From a bacterium HR15 (GTDB lineage Bacteria > Armatimonadota > Fimbriimonadia > Fimbriimonadales > GBS-DC): 64,000 nt of DNA. Made by a program: the position numbers and the translations under genes. Location: positions 62,001 through 126,000 of the forward strand of contig BEHR01000002.1 of NCBI GenBank assembly GCA_002898555.1, in the 5' to 3' direction. The notes below the pieces were generated by a model that saw only the letters and a program-made list of their open reading frames with translations, did not search any database and was not told the DNA's origin. This document shows, in pieces, positions 47,867 to 56,633 of this stretch. The first letter of the stretch is position 1, and each line of letters begins with the position of its first letter.

Positions 47867-49453
47867 ATGATGGATGCCTCTGGTGAATCTGGACAAAGCG
47901 ATGTGCCGTGGCACGCCGACGAAGGATGGCTTGCGGAGCCTGTCTTCGATGATGTGCCCTTTGAGCAGAGTGGCTGGAAACCGATCGTAGAGGTGCTGGA
48001 GCGGGTTAATTTGGCAAAGGCACGCCTCCTGATTTCTATCTACGAGGCACAGGTGCGTTGCGCCTACCAGCGATATCGGGCGATTCGCGAGGAGGAGTTC
48101 GAGCGTTTCCATGCCGAACGACGCGAAGCGGAACAGCGCAACGATGCTCTTCGCGCCCAAATTCGCGAGGTAGAGCGTGCGATGGAACAGATACGCGCCC
48201 GCTGGCAGCCGAAGATAAACGAGCTAAGTGAGCAGCTCTATCCTGCATGGCAGGATGCCTACACAAAGGCTGCCCAGGCGGGCATCAACTTGCGTGGCGA
48301 CCCGCTAATGGACGACACCAGCGAACCCTCCCCGGGCAGCCCAACGATACCTACTACTGAGTTGCTGTCTTCCGCCGGTCCCGCGGAACAGAGCCTGCCC
48401 ACCATGTCAGCAGTATCCGCTCGACAGCCCCCTCCTCTCACGCCTGCCGAGGTCATGCACGCTCAGAATCTGCCCAGCTATCAGGGCTATCTTATTCCCA
48501 AACCCGTTTGGGCGGTGCTGGTGGTGTTTGTCGGGCTGGGATTGGGATTTATTTTGTCGCTCACGACTGGGTTGATTGTGCCCGGTCAACCGCTGCGCGA
48601 GCCGTTGCCGGTCGTGCTCGCTTTGGTGGCCGGTGTGGCACTGACCTACCTCTGGGTACGCGCTTTGTGGGGCGCAACGGCGACCATTGCGGAGCTGTAC
48701 CACCTGTTTGGTTGGCACGAAGGCAAAGCACATCGCGCCGCATGGAGCATAGGAACAGGGCTAATGCTGCTCATTCTTACGGCGGGTCTCTGGGGCTGGC
48801 TGCTACTGGGCATAGGGCGAGCCTCCGTCTCATCAAGCGGATGGATGCAGCTTGGTTTATGGGCGATTGCGCTACTGATGTTGCCCCTGCTCGCCTGCGC
48901 TATGCTGGAAGGCTTTTTGGAAGGGCGATATAAGCCCATCGGGCACTGGGTCGCCGCGTGCATCACACAACAGGAGCGCGAGCAGTTCCAGCGTGCGAGC
49001 GAAACTGAGAGTCGAAGCACGGAAGCGGGCGACTCCAACCTGCAGAACGCTGCCCGCATGGAGGAACCGCTGCCTACTTCAGCCGCATCTCCTGCACTTG
49101 CTGAAGCGGAGCGAGAGGCGTGGGTGTCGATCCGACGCTATCAAGCCCTCTCCCGTCAGTGTAACTACCTGAAAAGTGAGATGGAACAGGAGCTGATGCC
49201 CTATCGCGAGCAGATCGAACAACTCAAAGCGGAGATGCGCCCGCGCTATCCCACACTCCCTCCGCATAGCCGCAACCGAATTGCTCTTGCGTATTGCCAA
49301 TGGTTTCGGATGTATCGCCTGTATCTGCATCATCTTGCGAACGCGCTACGCGAGTGTCAAGGCGGTGAGGAGCTGGCAGCCATTGTGCTGGAGCATCTGC
49401 GTCATCTTGCGAACACACCACGCCAGTGTCAAGGCGGTGAGGAGATAGCTTGA
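47867..49453 (+). CDS. Coiled-coil membrane protein of unknown function
   Basis: A 528-residue protein. The N-terminal 130 residues are charged and helical (RAIREEEFERFHAERREAEQ), a likely coiled coil. A Pro/Ser/Thr-rich linker follows, then four hydrophobic segments at about 205-350 (WAVLVVFVGLGLGFILSLTT, LPVVLALVAGVALTYLWV, and two more), then a second charged helical region. The C-terminus repeats a unit, HLANALRECQGGEELA then HLANTPRQCQGGEEIA. No family is recognised. Start could be ATG at 47867 or 47870. The stop lies three bases from the stop of convergent holB. Confidence 0.65.
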   Translation: MMDASGESGQSDVPWHADEGWLAEPVFDDVPFEQSGWKPIVEVLERVNLAKARLLISIYEAQVRCAYQRYRAIREEEFERFHAERREAEQRNDALRAQIREVERAMEQIRARWQPKINELSEQLYPAWQDAYTKAAQAGINLRGDPLMDDTSEPSPGSPTIPTTELLSSAGPAEQSLPTMSAVSARQPPPLTPAEVMHAQNLPSYQGYLIPKPVWAVLVVFVGLGLGFILSLTTGLIVPGQPLREPLPVVLALVAGVALTYLWVRALWGATATIAELYHLFGWHEGKAHRAAWSIGTGLMLLILTAGLWGWLLLGIGRASVSSSGWMQLGLWAIALLMLPLLACAMLEGFLEGRYKPIGHWVAACITQQEREQFQRASETESRSTEAGDSNLQNAARMEEPLPTSAASPALAEAEREAWVSIRRYQALSRQCNYLKSEMEQELMPYREQIEQLKAEMRPRYPTLPPHSRNRIALAYCQWFRMYRLYLHHLANALRECQGGEELAAIVLEHLRHLANTPRQCQGGEEIA

Positions 49454-49455
49454 TC

Positions 49456-50517
49456 CTATGGCTCGCTGAGCAGCTGGATAAACAGCGTTTCGGTGATAAG
49501 CTGCAAGTTCGCGTTGCGCAAAATGGCGCGCCGTGCCTCAATCAGCTGCGAGAGGTCTTGCAAGCGTTTGGCAGGTGGGAAACGGCGAGCGAGTTGAAGC
49601 AACGGCTCCCGATATGCTTGGAACCGCAACGAATCGCCTTTCAGCTCCACAGCGAGGCTGTCGCGATACCAGCGCAGTAGATAGTCCAGTCCCATCGCAA
49701 GTGCGCCCCGTGCAGACCGATCGGGTGCGCTTGCCTCCAGCCGCTTGCACAGTTCCCGGAACTGCTCAGCAAGGCGCAAAGCGTCTTCCAGCGGCGCGTG
49801 CCCCAGCTGCGCAAAGAGAGCCAGCAACGCTTCCAACGCCTGCAGCTCACCATTTACCTCTCGCCCCACATTCGTTGCCATCCCCTGTGCCCAACGGAGG
49901 GCGTGTCCGGGCGCGCCCTCGGCAAGCTCGGCAAGCCGATGTGCCTGTTCAGGTTCCAGGCCGAAACGCGCCTGCAAGCGCGATGCCAACCCATCCACGG
50001 GCAGCGTCGCCAATCGCACGATGCGGCAGCGCGAGCGAATGGTGGGCAGCAACCAATCGGTGGCGGGGGCGGTGAGCAGGAAACTGGCGTACGGAGGTGG
50101 CTCCTCCAGCGTTTTGAGCAGCGCGTTCGCCGCGGCGGGGTTCAACTTGTGTGCTTCTTCCAGAATCACGAAGCGACACGGCGCAACAGTAGGGGCAAAG
50201 CCCAGCCACGAGCGCGTCTCGCGAACGGCATCGATCTTAATCTGGTCGGGATCGGGCTGTAAAGTGCGCAGGTCAGGATGTTGACCCTCGTCCGACCAGA
50301 GCAGGCAGACCGCACAGGCGTTGCAATGCCCGGCAGAGGTGTGGTTCGGACACATCCATGCGGCTGCCAAAGAGCGCGCCAGTGTGCGCTTGCCTACCCC
50401 CTCCACGCCCACAATCAGCAGCGCATGCGGTGGCGCAGGGCGATGCAGCAAACGCTGCAGCCCCTCTACTGTCGCCTCAGGTGCCAGCCACAACTCTGTT
50501 AGCGGAATCGGTCGCAT
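49456..50517 (-). CDS. holB: DNA polymerase III delta' subunit
   Basis: Delta' is part of the clamp loader. The 353-residue AAA+ protein has the Walker A-like loop VEGVGKRT near 37-44, a four-cysteine zinc module between CPNHT and CAVCLLW, the Walker B-like FVILEEAHKL, the sensor region ANALLKTLEEPP and the SRC motif in TIRSRCRIVRL. The C-terminal collar domain follows. It is convergent with the coiled-coil protein gene. Confidence 0.93.
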   Translation of the reverse strand: MRPIPLTELWLAPEATVEGLQRLLHRPAPPHALLIVGVEGVGKRTLARSLAAAWMCPNHTSAGHCNACAVCLLWSDEGQHPDLRTLQPDPDQIKIDAVRETRSWLGFAPTVAPCRFVILEEAHKLNPAAANALLKTLEEPPPYASFLLTAPATDWLLPTIRSRCRIVRLATLPVDGLASRLQARFGLEPEQAHRLAELAEGAPGHALRWAQGMATNVGREVNGELQALEALLALFAQLGHAPLEDALRLAEQFRELCKRLEASAPDRSARGALAMGLDYLLRWYRDSLAVELKGDSLRFQAYREPLLQLARRFPPAKRLQDLSQLIEARRAILRNANLQLITETLFIQLLSEP

Positions 50518-50675
50518 CCTCTTGCCTGTAGCAGAACTAAATGCCCTGCCTTATTCAGAAGCCTGCTATGCCCGTTAGCAGCGATGCGATCATCACCTCT
50601 CTACCCTGGCGTAGCACACGGAGAAATTGTACCCGCATGGCTAAGCGGGGATCTAACAGGTTCGATGGCGCGGGA
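50518..50675. other. Divergent gap between holB and pncB
   Basis: A promoter region with no gene and no repeat that I can recognise. holB would be read from one side and pncB from the other. Confidence 0.4.
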
Positions 50676-50683
50676 GGTATAAT
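50676..50683 (+). promoter_or_regulatory. Extended -10 element for pncB
   Basis: GGTATAAT at 50676-50683 is followed by CTTTTTTTG and the ATG at 50693, so only nine bases separate the hexamer and the start. The mRNA is predicted to be leaderless. Confidence 0.6.
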
Positions 50684-50692
50684 CTTTTTTTG

Positions 50693-52063
50693 ATGTCCCG
50701 ATTTGACGGCAGGCGATTAGAAGCAGCGGGGCTGGGCTTTCTTGATTGGGATGGATTGCGACAGGCTAACTATTCAGACCGCTATTTCTGGAACGGTGCA
50801 CGCATTTTGAGCGTGCTATCACAGGAAGGCTATCGCTTTGCGGGCTACTCGGCTCGCCTCGCTGCGATGGGACGCGCTCCTACTCCCCATGTGCCCACAG
50901 GCGACCTGCGCGTGGAGATGCAATGGTTTCCCCGACGCCAACCGTTTACCGTGGTCGCAGGCGTGGATGTTGCACTGGCGATCTTGCAACAATGCACAGG
51001 CTACTGGGTGGATGAGCACACCTTCATTAACACGGCACACGAACTGGAAGTTGAAGCGGTTCACGACGGTGACATCGCTCCCTACGAGGGCAACCCACTG
51101 CAGGTATCGCCTGTGCTGCGCGTGCGCGGACGCTATCGCGACTTCGCTGTGCTGGAGACGCCGACGCTGGGGGTGTTGACCCGTGCCAGTCGCATCGCGA
51201 CGAACACCTATCGCATGATGGAAGCATCCCAGGGGAAGCCAATTCTCTTTTTCCCTGCCCGCTTCGACCTGCCCGCCACGCAAGCCATCGACGGCTACGC
51301 CTATTATATCGGGGTGCAACGCTATAACGCGGATACTGGGCAGCAGGCTCCTGCCATTGTATCCACTCCTGCGCAAGCATCGCTATGGAACGGTCGTGCG
51401 GGCGGCACAGTGGCACACGCGATGATTGCCACCTTTCTGGGTGACACGGTGGAATTGATGTTGCAGTTTGCCCGCATCCTGCCGCCCGATGTGCCTCGTA
51501 TTGCCCTGGTGGACTTCGATAACGACTGTATCCCCACCGCTTTAGCGGTGGCACGCGCCTTCTTTGAGCGGTATCGGCAGGCGGTGGAACGCAAGGATGA
51601 GGAGAGCGCACGGCGCTACCTCCTCTATGGTGTCCGTGTCGATACAGCTGCCGAGCTACGCGACAAGAGCCTGCAGCACCTGCCCGATTCGCCCGACCTC
51701 TATGGGGTCAATCCACGCTTGATGTTCACGCTGCGCGAGGCCCTGGATAGGGCGTGGCAATCGTGGGGGTTGCCGCCCGAATGGCGTATGCGGGCTGCTG
51801 AATGGTGTCGGCAAATTAAAATCGTCGCGACGGGCGGATTCAACGAGCGGCGCATCCGCGAGTTCGAAGCACAGGGCGCACCCGTCGACATCTATGGTGT
51901 CGGCTCCGCCTTTTTCAGCAACAGTAGCATAGAGGGCACGAACACCGACTACACCGCCGATGTGGTGCGCGTGGAGATCGAGGGTGAATGGCTCCCGCTC
52001 GCCAAAGAGGGGCGCGCCCCCAGCAACAACCCCCTGCTGGAACCTGTTCACTGGGAGCCTTAG
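50693..52063 (+). CDS. pncB: Nicotinate phosphoribosyltransferase
   Basis: This NAD-salvage enzyme couples nicotinate and phosphoribosyl pyrophosphate, usually with ATP hydrolysis. The 456-residue product resembles the longer NAPRTase group, with ASRIATNTYRM near 165-175, a phosphate-binding region IALVDFDNDCIPTAL near 270, and VATGGFNERRIREFEAQ and VDIYGVGSAFF near 380-405. The ATG at 50693 follows the -10 hexamer by nine bases, without a ribosome binding site. A Rho-independent terminator follows the gene. Confidence 0.9.
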   Translation: MSRFDGRRLEAAGLGFLDWDGLRQANYSDRYFWNGARILSVLSQEGYRFAGYSARLAAMGRAPTPHVPTGDLRVEMQWFPRRQPFTVVAGVDVALAILQQCTGYWVDEHTFINTAHELEVEAVHDGDIAPYEGNPLQVSPVLRVRGRYRDFAVLETPTLGVLTRASRIATNTYRMMEASQGKPILFFPARFDLPATQAIDGYAYYIGVQRYNADTGQQAPAIVSTPAQASLWNGRAGGTVAHAMIATFLGDTVELMLQFARILPPDVPRIALVDFDNDCIPTALAVARAFFERYRQAVERKDEESARRYLLYGVRVDTAAELRDKSLQHLPDSPDLYGVNPRLMFTLREALDRAWQSWGLPPEWRMRAAEWCRQIKIVATGGFNERRIREFEAQGAPVDIYGVGSAFFSNSSIEGTNTDYTADVVRVEIEGEWLPLAKEGRAPSNNPLLEPVHWEP

Positions 52064-52112
52064 GAAACTAAGAGGGATTTAGATAATCACCGTATACAAT
52101 CACCAGCCAGAT

Positions 52113-52148
52113 GTTAGCACACTCAGACCCTGAGTGTGATGTGCTAAC
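52113..52148. repeat. Imperfect inverted repeat after pncB
   Basis: GTTAGCACACTCAG and CTGAGTGTGATGTGCTAAC are complementary except for a five-base bulge in the right arm. It lies 50 bp after the pncB stop and may form an mRNA 3'-end structure. Confidence 0.6.
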
Positions 52149-52152
52149 CAAT

Positions 52153-52173
52153 GCCTCCCGTGAGGGCGTTTTT
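52153..52173 (+). terminator. Rho-independent terminator after pncB
   Basis: GCCTC, CCGT, GAGGGC form a short stem with one bulged base, followed by GTTTTT. Confidence 0.5.
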
Positions 52174-52202
52174 AGCGAAGGTTTTCGCCCATCCGATAGA
52201 GG

Positions 52203-52224
52203 CTCTTCGTTGCGCTCAGAATGA
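52203..52224. repeat. CTTCGTTGCGCTCAGAATGA dispersed repeat
   Basis: Also seen with small changes at 29795-29816 and, inverted, at 55989-56012. It lies in the gap between pncB and the ceramidase-like gene. Confidence 0.6.
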
Positions 52225-52229
52225 TAGGC

Positions 52230-53525
52230 TTAGCGACTTTCAGGTCGCTTCATGGCGCGCGCTCCCTTCTGCACGCCCGCCATGATGGTTTCACCCAGCT
52301 CCGCGCCGTTGAAAGAGACGGTTGCCTCGTAGCCACCCTTTTCATACTCCTCGCGCGTGAGGATGTAGCCGATCCACTCGTTGACCAGCGCGACTGGGGC
52401 AACATACCGAAAACCCTGTGCCTGCCCGATGCGTCGCGCCTCCAGCCCCAGCGCGGTGATGGGTTCCCCTGGAAAGCCGACCAGCAGCAGCTCGCCCAGT
52501 GCAAGTAACGACACAGGCGCTTGTGGCGGTACAATCTGGCGCACCAGCTCGTTCAGCAGGCTTTCGGGCACTTTGTATTCACGCCCGGCCGATTGCTGGA
52601 ACTCTGGGTGCGGGCGCGGTGGTGGCAGCGTCACCATCTGCTGGTGAGCCAAGAGGCGTGGCTTGGTCGGTTTCACGCTTTGCAACAGGCGCAACGCGTC
52701 ATTCTTCAAGCGGTTGCCGTAGCGCTGTACGCGCTCGTGCTCTGTTTTGCCCTCATCGGCAACGGGCGACACATCGCCCTGCGCCCCGTTCAGATAGAGC
52801 GCCACTGCCTCATTGCCCAGTACGGCTTCCAGCCCGTTCTGCAGCACGCCAGGAAACTCAGCCGATACCTCCATCATGGTGTGGGAATAGATGGTGGGGT
52901 GTGCCGCATAGACGACCAGCACGGCGATCGGCTTGTTCGTCGGGGTGTTAATCCGCGCGACGGTCATCGTGGGGTCGGTGATATTGCGCCCGCGCCGATT
53001 GCGGTTCAGCCCTGGGAGAGGCTCGGCATAGAGAGCAAGGCGTGCCGGTTGCATGCGTGCCTGTGCTTGCCGAATCGCTTCGCTTACTCGTGCCGCCGTG
53101 AAGCGCAAAAACTCCGGCACAAAGGTCGCCACCCCCGGAATAGGGAAGCGCATTCGCTCGTTCATGCCCATCGCGTCGGGGGCACAGTGTGTGTGGCTGG
53201 CAGCCAGAAAGAGTTGGTGCGGTTGCAAACCCGTCGCCTTCAGCACCTCACGGGTCAAACTCCCGGGCACAAGGAGGTGATCCAGCGCGACGATGACCGC
53301 CTGTTGGCTGCCCACTTGCAACGCCAACGCACGGGCATAGAGAGGGTCATGCACGCCGGTCGGCGGCATATTGAGCCGCGCACCATACCCACCCAACTGC
53401 ACCCGAATTCTCTGGATGTCGGGCGTGATGTCTATCTTTGCTGCACCTGCCTGCCAAGTCGACTGCCGCTGCACAAAGAGATATATTAGGCGCAGCAGGG
53501 TCCTTTCCTGCAAAATCCCCGCCAT
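52230..53525 (-). CDS. Neutral/alkaline ceramidase-like protein
   Basis: A 431-residue protein with the N-terminal neutral ceramidase domain pattern: WQAGAAKIDITPDI, then GVHDPLYARALAL, a metal-binding-like SHTHCAPDAMG, AAHPTIYSH, and LNGAQGDVSPV. These match zinc-ceramidase motifs, but many bacterial homologs have other or unknown hydrolase roles. The start is uncertain. Homology suggests MAGILQERTLLRLIY at 53525, which contains a weak signal-like helix, but no ribosome binding site is seen; the frame is open to 53684. The upstream gap holds a dispersed palindrome. Confidence 0.75.
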   Translation of the reverse strand: MAGILQERTLLRLIYLFVQRQSTWQAGAAKIDITPDIQRIRVQLGGYGARLNMPPTGVHDPLYARALALQVGSQQAVIVALDHLLVPGSLTREVLKATGLQPHQLFLAASHTHCAPDAMGMNERMRFPIPGVATFVPEFLRFTAARVSEAIRQAQARMQPARLALYAEPLPGLNRNRRGRNITDPTMTVARINTPTNKPIAVLVVYAAHPTIYSHTMMEVSAEFPGVLQNGLEAVLGNEAVALYLNGAQGDVSPVADEGKTEHERVQRYGNRLKNDALRLLQSVKPTKPRLLAHQQMVTLPPPRPHPEFQQSAGREYKVPESLLNELVRQIVPPQAPVSLLALGELLLVGFPGEPITALGLEARRIGQAQGFRYVAPVALVNEWIGYILTREEYEKGGYEATVSFNGAELGETIMAGVQKGARAMKRPESR

Positions 53526-53543
53526 TTTGCCGATAATCAAAGC

Positions 53544-53583
53544 GCGAACGGTGAGTAGCGCGTGGCAGTCAGTTCTACTCGCC
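53544..53583. repeat. Palindrome of the GCGAGTGG family
   Basis: GCGAACGGTGAGTAGCGCG and TTCTACTCGCC repeat features of the copies at 5502-5555 and 7568-7593. It lies between the divergent ceramidase-like gene and the pilus operon. Confidence 0.6.
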
Positions 53584-53607
53584 AGGTAAGACAGGGAGGC
53601 AGAGCGC

Positions 53608-54423
53608 ATGTATGAGGCGTATTGGGGTTTAGTGGAGCCACCGTTCACGCTCACGCCCGATCCGCGTTTCCTGTACATGAGCAAGGAACACGAGGACGCG
53701 CTGGTGATGCTGCATTACACCATTACGCGCAATCGGGGCGCGGGCATGTTGGTGGGCGATATTGGGCTGGGCAAGACCACGCTCAGCCGCAAACTGCTGG
53801 AACTGCTCGACCCAGTGGAGTATAAAATCGTGCTGATTGTGAACCCCGTGCTGACCCCCATCCAGTTGCTGCAGGAAATTTTGCATCAGCTGGGCATCCC
53901 CACCCAGAATCGCAATCGGCAGGTGTTGGTGCAGAACCTTTTCGATCACCTGATTCAGCTCTATGAGCATGGGCAGCGGGTGGTGCTGATTGTGGACGAG
54001 GCACATCTCATCCGTTCACCCGCTACCTTTGAGGAGCTGCGCCTGCTACTCAACTGTCAGATGAATGACCAGTTTTTAATGAGCTTGTTGCTACTGGGTC
54101 AACTGGAGCTGCGCAAAAAGATTGAGCGCGTTCCTGCCCTCAAGCAGCGGCTGGCGGTACGCCATCAATTGAAGCCGTTAGACCAGCAGGAGACCGCCGC
54201 GATGATCGAGTTTCGCTTGCGCACGGCGGGCTATGCGGGCGAGCGTATCCCCTTCACGCCCGACGCCCTGTATGAACTCTACCAATACACGGGGGGCTAC
54301 CCGCGCTTGATCTGCCAACTCGCCGATAACGCGCTGATGATTGGAATGGCGGAGCGAGCCAACCAGATCGACGGCTTCCTGATGCACAGCGTGATTATGG
54401 ACTTCGAAGGCAAGGAGTGGTGA
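53608..54423 (+). CDS. ExeA/GspA-like AAA ATPase
   Basis: A 271-residue ATPase of the ExeA family, which assists secretin assembly through the cell wall in type II secretion. The N-terminus MYEAYWGLVEPPFTLTPDPR is typical. Walker A GDIGLGKTT is near 49-57, Walker B VVLIVDEAHLI near 127-137, and a sensor arginine lies in the KQRLAVRHQL region. GGGAGG precedes the ATG. It lacks the C-terminal peptidoglycan-binding domain of full ExeA. It leads a consecutive operon with the HTH gene and pilM-pilB. Confidence 0.88.
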   Translation: MYEAYWGLVEPPFTLTPDPRFLYMSKEHEDALVMLHYTITRNRGAGMLVGDIGLGKTTLSRKLLELLDPVEYKIVLIVNPVLTPIQLLQEILHQLGIPTQNRNRQVLVQNLFDHLIQLYEHGQRVVLIVDEAHLIRSPATFEELRLLLNCQMNDQFLMSLLLLGQLELRKKIERVPALKQRLAVRHQLKPLDQQETAAMIEFRLRTAGYAGERIPFTPDALYELYQYTGGYPRLICQLADNALMIGMAERANQIDGFLMHSVIMDFEGKEW

Positions 54424-54424
54424 T

Positions 54425-54856
54425 ATGAATCTGGTCGATGCCATTCGGAAAGCCTCACAGCAGCCGCGTGCGTCGCAGCCAGAGCGACGGGTAGTATCCT
54501 ACTCGCTCGGCGATGAGTCCATTTCAGACAAAGCGGGGGCAACGCCCGACGCCCAGCAGCTGCAAACGGTACATTTCGAAGTGCGGCTCACCAACCAGCA
54601 GCTTCATGATTTACTTGGCTGGCTGGCACGCACCATTCACCCCGTGATGACCCTGCAAGAGGCAGCGCACTACCTGCGCTTGCGCAAGGCGGAGCTGGAG
54701 GTGTTGGCTGAACAGGGTGTGATCCCTGCGTTTAAGGTTGATGGGCGGTGGCGGTTCCTGAAAAATGCGCTGGACGAATGGATGTTGCTTCAAAAAGCCA
54801 GTGAGTTCAGCAGCCACCATTCAGAGCCCCAGAAGGAGGAGAGTCATGCCGCGTAG
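54425..54856 (+). CDS. Excisionase-type helix-turn-helix protein in the pilus operon
   Basis: A 143-residue protein with a disordered N-terminus and an HTH_17 (excisionase/MerR-like) domain at about 77-125: MTLQEAAHYLRLRKAELEVL, then EQGVIPAFKVDGRWRFLKNA. This domain usually binds DNA. It starts one base after the ATPase stop and overlaps the pilM start by 11 bases. Such a gene in a pil operon suggests local regulation, but this is not shown. Confidence 0.75.
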   Translation: MNLVDAIRKASQQPRASQPERRVVSYSLGDESISDKAGATPDAQQLQTVHFEVRLTNQQLHDLLGWLARTIHPVMTLQEAAHYLRLRKAELEVLAEQGVIPAFKVDGRWRFLKNALDEWMLLQKASEFSSHHSEPQKEESHAA

Positions 54857-55973
54857 GAACAAACCGATTCTGGCAATGGATATGGGCAGCACAAGCCTGA
54901 AGCTCTGTATTGGAACGCTCACCCCGAGCGGGTTTACGGTGGAGCGTCTCCTCGAAGTACCCTTGCCACCCAATGCCCTCCGTGAAGGGTTAGTGTTGGA
55001 ACCCGATACAGTGGCGCGTGCCTTGCGCACGGCACTTCATCAGGCAGGCGTGCGTCCGCGATCGGCACTCGTCGCGGTGGGTGGTCCGCAGACCACAGCG
55101 CGTCCCGTGCGTTTACCGCCGATGACCCCTGAGGTACTGCGCAAGTCGATACAGTTCGAGGCGGCACGCTACTTGCCCTCCGCCACGGAAGAGCATCTCA
55201 TCGGCTTCGAAATCCTGCACAGCGCAGAAGATTACTTAGAAGTGTTGCTGGTCGCTGCGCCGCGCTCCACGGTGGACAGCGTGATGAGCACGATCGAGCA
55301 CGCAGGCGTGGAGGTGGAACTGGTCGAGATTCAGCCGTTTGCCAGCTTGCGCACAGTGCATGCTCTGTGGCAGGATCGCATGCCTTATGTATTCGCGCTG
55401 CTGGATATTGGGGGCAACCATACCCAAATCAGCGTGGTGCGACGCGGCACCCTTGCCCTTACGCGCTATATCCCCATCGCGGGCGAGACACTAACCGCCG
55501 CATTGAAAGGCTACTTCCACTTCTCGGATGAGGAAGTGAACCATGTTAAGCGTGCCCTCCATCTGGAAGAGTTGCTGCAGACTGGCACACCGCAGGAAAA
55601 CCCGCCGCTCCGACTGGTGCAACCGATTTTGGACGAACTTATTCGTGAGATTCGCCGCTCGCTGAACTACTATCAATCGCAGGTGCAGGCGAAGAACGCG
55701 CATGAGGGGCGCATCGAGACACTGGTCTTAACGGGTGGCGGTGCGCTGATGCGGGGTATCGCACCCTACTTCGAGCATCGATTGGGTATCCCCACCCAGT
55801 TGTTCAACCCATTCGAACAGGATTCGGTCTACCTGCAAGCGGAGCAGGTTCATCCTGACCAGCGCGAGCAGGGCGCCCAGTGGGTCGTGGCGCTGGGCAC
55901 CGCTCTTGCTCCCCTGGAGCAACAATACCCATTTGCCCTGACCGAGGCGCCCCTCGAAACCCAGGCGGCTTGA
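54846..55973 (+). CDS. pilM: Type IV pilus assembly protein PilM
   Basis: A 375-residue actin-like protein that binds the PilN cytoplasmic tail. It has the phosphate-1 motif LAMDMGSTSLKLC near 10-22, a phosphate-2-like ALLDIGGNHTQISVV near 180-195 and the adenosine motif LVLTGGGALMRGIAPY near 305-320. AAGGAGGAGA precedes the ATG at 54846. An open frame continues upstream within the HTH gene but lacks the family start. Confidence 0.93.
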   Translation: MPRRNKPILAMDMGSTSLKLCIGTLTPSGFTVERLLEVPLPPNALREGLVLEPDTVARALRTALHQAGVRPRSALVAVGGPQTTARPVRLPPMTPEVLRKSIQFEAARYLPSATEEHLIGFEILHSAEDYLEVLLVAAPRSTVDSVMSTIEHAGVEVELVEIQPFASLRTVHALWQDRMPYVFALLDIGGNHTQISVVRRGTLALTRYIPIAGETLTAALKGYFHFSDEEVNHVKRALHLEELLQTGTPQENPPLRLVQPILDELIREIRRSLNYYQSQVQAKNAHEGRIETLVLTGGGALMRGIAPYFEHRLGIPTQLFNPFEQDSVYLQAEQVHPDQREQGAQWVVALGTALAPLEQQYPFALTEAPLETQAA

Positions 55974-55988
55974 ACCTGTCGCAGGGGG

Positions 55989-56012
55989 TTATTCTGAGCG
56001 GAGCGAGGAATC
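55989..56012. repeat. Dispersed repeat, inverted copy
   Basis: ATTCTGAGCGGAGCGAGGAAT, close to the reverse complement of the sequences at 29795-29816 and 52203-52224, lies in the pilM-pilN gap. Confidence 0.55.
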
Positions 56013-56027
56013 GCTGGAGGTGATTTG

Positions 56028-56633
56028 ATGCCGGTTATTAATCTCATCGAGCAGGAACTTCAGCATCGCCGGAGGCTGGAAAGGCGTATCCGGCTGCTGG
56101 GGCTGGTCTGGTTCGGATTGATTGCCATGGCAGCCGGTGGCTGGGGCGCACTCATCCTCTATACGGGCTACCTGCAAATGCAGAGCGCACGCATGCAGGA
56201 GGAGCTGGTGCGCTTGACCCCTGCGATGCATGCGGTACAGCAGACGCAACAGGAGCTGAGCGCGTTGCAACCTCAAATCAGCACGCTGCAGACCGCCCGC
56301 AAGGAGACCGGACGCTGGCAACAACTGTTACAACACCTCAGCCTACACACTCCTCCAGCCTGCTACCTGACCAGTGTGGAGTTTGGCAAGCGCAACGACC
56401 CCAAAAAGCCGATGGAGGTCGTCATCAAAGGCATCGCCTCCAGCCAGCAGGCGGTAGGCGATTTGATGTTGCGCCTCAATCAGCAAGCCGACCTCGAAAA
56501 TATACGCCTCGATTACACCCAGGAGCGCATGCTGGACGAGGAGGGCAGCACCGTGGAGTTCCAGATTACCGCCCAGGTCAAAGGCACCGCGGCTCCCCAA
56601 TCCCCTTCAGGAGGTGGCACCAGTGGCTCTTAG
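56028..56633 (+). CDS. pilN: Type IV pilus assembly protein PilN
   Basis: A 201-residue bitopic membrane protein: the short cytoplasmic N-terminus MPVINLIEQEL contains the PilM-binding INL motif, followed by a transmembrane helix (LLGLVWFGLIAMAAGGWGAL), a periplasmic coiled coil and a ferredoxin-like domain. GGAGGTG precedes the ATG at 56028. The gene partly overlaps pilO. Confidence 0.92.
   Translation: MPVINLIEQELQHRRRLERRIRLLGLVWFGLIAMAAGGWGALILYTGYLQMQSARMQEELVRLTPAMHAVQQTQQELSALQPQISTLQTARKETGRWQQLLQHLSLHTPPACYLTSVEFGKRNDPKKPMEVVIKGIASSQQAVGDLMLRLNQQADLENIRLDYTQERMLDEEGSTVEFQITAQVKGTAAPQSPSGGGTSGS

Noticed and set aside
52521-53489. A 322-codon frame antisense to the ceramidase-like gene
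   Set aside because: No start signal or family pattern; the minus-strand frame has clear ceramidase motifs.
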